Part shown: in pieces, positions 61,693-64,000 of the stretch
How positions within the stretch are numbered: position 1 is the first letter of the stretch
Layout of the letters: the number at the start of each line of letters is the position of its first letter
Translations under genes and position numbers: made by a program
The notes under the pieces: model-generated
What the model was told of the DNA's origin: nothing
Seen by the model: only the letters and a program-made list of their open reading frames with translations
Databases searched by the model: none
From: Lentisphaera marina
Lineage (GTDB): Bacteria > Verrucomicrobiota > Lentisphaeria > Lentisphaerales > Lentisphaeraceae
Reading direction: 5' to 3'
Length of the DNA stretch: 64,000 bases
NCBI RefSeq assembly: GCF_028745505.1
Contig: NZ_JAQZZL010000001.1
Coordinates: forward strand, 1,733,818 to 1,797,817

Positions 61693-63147
61693 TTATTTCT
61701 TTTTGTTGTTTTTAACTTTTTTTGAATTAGCCACGTAAGTCTTGCTATAGTTCTGAACTTCTTGGCTCAGTCGAGTCATGATTTGTGTATATTCAGGGGA
61801 GGAGGCGAGATTAACTCTTTCTTCTGGGTCATTTTCGTGGTCGTACAATTCCTTGCCATCACGACCTTCATTCCACTCTGTATATCGCCATTTTTTCGTG
61901 CGAATTGAGTATCCTTGTTTGTCGGAAGCGTGGTGGATTTGGGTTATGGCTGCTTTAGACCATTGAGTTTGAGCATTTTTGAGTAGGGGGCTTAAGCTCA
62001 AACCTTCTAGTTCCTTGGGGATTTGGAAACCCGTTTCTTCAACTAGAGTGGGGTAAATGTCGAGCATTTCTACAGGGCTTTTACAGATCTGTCCCTGTTT
62101 TGAACTTGGAGAAGCAATAATTAAGGGAGCACGAGCTGAACGTTCAAAAGCTTTGCGTTTGAACCATAGACCTTTCTCTCCGAGAAAATAACCATGGTCA
62201 GACCAAAAGACGATGATCGTTTTATCCATCAAGTTATGTTCTTCTAGAGAATCGAGGATACGACCGATTTGAGCATCTATAAAAGAAACTGTTGCGTAAT
62301 ACGCAAGTTTACATTGCTTGGCCTCATCTCGGCTTAAACCCTTGTAGAAATAAGGCCAGCGTTGGCCACCATCACGACTTATAGCTAAAGCAGGGACATC
62401 TTCGAGTTCTTTTTTAGCTTCATCGAGGTCTTGAAGTTTGATGTCCTTTATATCGTACATATCGAAATATTTTTTTGGTGCGACGTAAGGGCAATGAGGA
62501 TTAAAGAAGCCTGCGGCAATAAAAAAGGCTTTGTTTTTATTAGCCTCAATCATTTTGATCGCTCGGTCGGCTACTAAGCCATCAGTATGTTCATTATCTT
62601 CACTGACAGGATCCCACCATGCCATAGAAATGCCAAGGCGGCCTTTCTTGCCTGTTATTCCTCCAGGGTAACGAATGATGTTTTCTTCTTGTGTACGATC
62701 AATCCCTATGGGGTTGAAACGTTCAGTCCAAGTCTGCTCATCATCATGGCCATTAGTACCGATGTAAGTGGGGTTTCCGTAATGATAAATTTTACCGACG
62801 CGACCTGAGTAGTAATCTTGGCTTTGGAAAAATTCCCCCATGGTAACTAAGTTCGGTATCCGCCCTCGAAGTTTATCGTTTAGGGTGAAGACGCCTAGGT
62901 TATTGGGACGTAAACCCGACATGATACTAGCTCGACTGGGGCCGCAAAGAGGTTGTTGGCAATAGGCACGATCAAAAACTGTGCCCATTTTAGCGAGTCT
63001 ATCGAGGTTTGGGGTTTTGACTTGCTTGTTGCCGTAAGGGCCGATGTCGCAATTTAAGTCATCGGCAGAGATAAAGAGAACATTCATTTTTTCTTTAGCA
63101 AAAGTAGTGATGGATATTAATAGGCCAAGGCAGAGTAAGTATTTCAT
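61693..63147 (-). CDS. Exported sulfatase, iduronate-2-sulfatase-like
   Basis: I take the ATG at 63147 (484 aa): it has AGGAAATTT in front and the signal peptide MKYLLCLGLLISITTFA behind. The metal-binding LFISADDLNCDIGPYGN and the classical CGPSRAS formylglycine site (Cys68) are seen, with the sulfatase C-terminal blocks FWSDHGYFLGEKGLWFKRKAFE. The long YQ..LCGP pattern fits iduronate-2-sulfatase-type (S1_7) enzymes. It is the second sulfatase, 93 bp upstream of the other; the two could be co-transcribed. Confidence 0.92.
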   Translation of the reverse strand: MKYLLCLGLLISITTFAKEKMNVLFISADDLNCDIGPYGNKQVKTPNLDRLAKMGTVFDRAYCQQPLCGPSRASIMSGLRPNNLGVFTLNDKLRGRIPNLVTMGEFFQSQDYYSGRVGKIYHYGNPTYIGTNGHDDEQTWTERFNPIGIDRTQEENIIRYPGGITGKKGRLGISMAWWDPVSEDNEHTDGLVADRAIKMIEANKNKAFFIAAGFFNPHCPYVAPKKYFDMYDIKDIKLQDLDEAKKELEDVPALAISRDGGQRWPYFYKGLSRDEAKQCKLAYYATVSFIDAQIGRILDSLEEHNLMDKTIIVFWSDHGYFLGEKGLWFKRKAFERSARAPLIIASPSSKQGQICKSPVEMLDIYPTLVEETGFQIPKELEGLSLSPLLKNAQTQWSKAAITQIHHASDKQGYSIRTKKWRYTEWNEGRDGKELYDHENDPEERVNLASSPEYTQIMTRLSQEVQNYSKTYVANSKKVKNNKKK

Positions 63148-63177
63148 AAATTTCCTGTCGTAATTTTTTGATTCCAA

Positions 63178-63485
63178 TTAACTACACCGTTAATAAAGAT
63201 AAGTTGACTTTTTATTTGGATTTTATAGGCGATTATTTTCTCAGCGATAATCTCTTTCCGTAGCTCTATGATTTTTTGCCTAAAGTCTAGAGATATTTTT
63301 TTGATAAACTGTAACATTTATAAAAAGTCTCCGCTATTATATTATTAGTTGTCTAAAAATAATTATTTCATACGTCTATACTTTTACAGCTCAATCACTC
63401 TTGGTATATAAAGGTGTTAAATTGTGAATGAGCTTGTAAGAAAATACAATTTTTCAACGTAAAAGAGTTAAAAGCGGAGAACGCT
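63178..63485. other. Divergent intergenic region (sulfatase/DUF1552 gene)
   Basis: About 300 bp separate the divergent genes and should hold both promoters. I see no coding frame or strong hairpin. Confidence 0.5.
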
Positions 63486-64000
63486 ATGTATGTGAAAAAA
63501 TTTATGCCTCTGGATCGCCGGACTTTTCTTAGAGGAGCCGGTGGTGCATTAATGAGCTTGCCGATGATGGAAGCTATGGGAGATACGGCCAAAGACTCCA
63601 TGAAATCTCCCAAAAGAATGGTCTGTGGAGCAATTTTTTATGGCTTCATGCCAAAGTATTTTAATCCAGTCGATTCGGGTTCAAACTATACACTCCCAGC
63701 TCTTTTAAAGCCTTTGGCTAAGCACAAGAATGATTTTACTGTTTTTGGAGGGCTTGATCATAATATGGGGGGCGGCCATCAAAGTACGCGTTATTTCCTC
63801 AATGGCATACAGATTAGTGAGGCCGCTGCTTACAAGGAAGGAAATATTTCTCTAGACCAAAAGGCGGCTCAGTTTGTAGGCGCTCAAACGAGATATCCAT
63901 CTCTAGTCTTGGGTGCGACGAGTAATGCATTTAACATGATTTCATGGTCTTCTAATAGCATTGCAAAAGTCCAAGTTTCTAAAGTATCTCATCTATACTC
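63486..64000 (+). CDS. DUF1552 family exported protein, 5' part (runs off window)
   Basis: The frame starts with ATG 63486 (CGGAGA binding site ahead) and is open to the window edge (171 codons). MYVKKFMPLDRRTFLRGAGGALMSLPMMEA is a Tat signal peptide. The following KRMVCGAIFYGFMPKYFNP, LKPLAKHKNDFTVFGGLDHNMGGGHQ and RYPSLVLG match DUF1552, a Planctomycetes/Lentisphaerae-type family usually paired with DUF1592/1595 cytochrome-like proteins. The cytochrome partner would lie beyond 64000. Confidence 0.8.
   Translation, partial: MYVKKFMPLDRRTFLRGAGGALMSLPMMEAMGDTAKDSMKSPKRMVCGAIFYGFMPKYFNPVDSGSNYTLPALLKPLAKHKNDFTVFGGLDHNMGGGHQSTRYFLNGIQISEAAAYKEGNISLDQKAAQFVGAQTRYPSLVLGATSNAFNMISWSSNSIAKVQVSKVSHLY

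Noticed and set aside
1..64000. CRISPR array or cas genes
   Set aside because: I found no regularly spaced repeats and no Cas-type proteins; the defence content is the helicase/HEPN/McrBC-like operon only.

Overview
The window reads as a chromosome segment of a marine Lentisphaerae/Planctomycetes-type bacterium, most like Lentisphaera. This is inferred from family content, since no database search was possible. The markers are secreted sulfatases, DUF1501, DUF1549/1553 and DUF1552 proteins, a DUF1080 hydrolase, many Hanks-type kinase and FHA proteins, a sialate O-acetylesterase, futalosine-pathway MqnC and moderate-to-low GC.

Region 1 (1 to about 16,764) is the right-hand part of an integrative and mobilizable element whose left end lies outside the window. 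It carries a defence-type operon on the + strand (1-9882): a UPF1-like SF1 helicase (5'-truncated), a protein with a HEPN RNase motif, a long coiled-coil segment, an McrB-like AAA+ NTPase, and a 1415-aa McrC/DUF2357-like protein with two cold-shock/OB-like domains. This architecture matches the McrBC-derived CoCoNuT (coiled-coil nuclease tandem) class of predicted RNA-targeting defence systems. The coiled coil and the NTPase lie in different frames, joined at a run of six A residues (4290-4295). Next comes a mobilization and replication block on the - strand: a hypothetical gene, a MobQ relaxase with a coiled-coil gene nested inside it in another frame, a candidate oriT, a coiled-coil accessory protein, a winged-helix protein and an excisionase-like protein. 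An HTH protein and a tyrosine integrase follow. The element ends at a 27-nt 5' fragment of a tRNA-Pro gene, the presumed attachment site.

Region 2 (17-31 kb) holds an acyltransferase-like membrane protein, two short unlisted genes (48 and 55 codons), a YigZ protein and a lipoprotein. A signalling/surface cluster follows: zinc-ribbon Ser/Thr kinase, DUF1501, DUF1549-like, FHA-PEGA protein, a small secreted protein, and an opposing zinc-ribbon/FHA/GAF protein. An LpxL-type acyltransferase and CysQ complete it.

Region 3 (31.5-55 kb) is mostly housekeeping: three tandem initiator tRNA genes, MqnC, DinG, GlmS, a kinase divergent from an ECF sigma factor, a DUF1080 hydrolase, an MDR oxidoreductase, tRNA-Arg(CCU), SmpB, a radical SAM protein, a nucleotidyltransferase, an FtsK-type translocase with a repeat protein and two small related proteins, a flavin/2Fe-2S reductase, DinB, a MOSC protein, and a zinc/manganese ABC transporter behind Fur/Zur-like palindromes.

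Region 4 (55-64 kb) is a polysaccharide or sulfated-glycan degradation cluster: sialate O-acetylesterase, secreted esterase, a decayed gene tail, a beta-propeller glycoside hydrolase-like protein, two sulfatases and the start of a DUF1552 protein.
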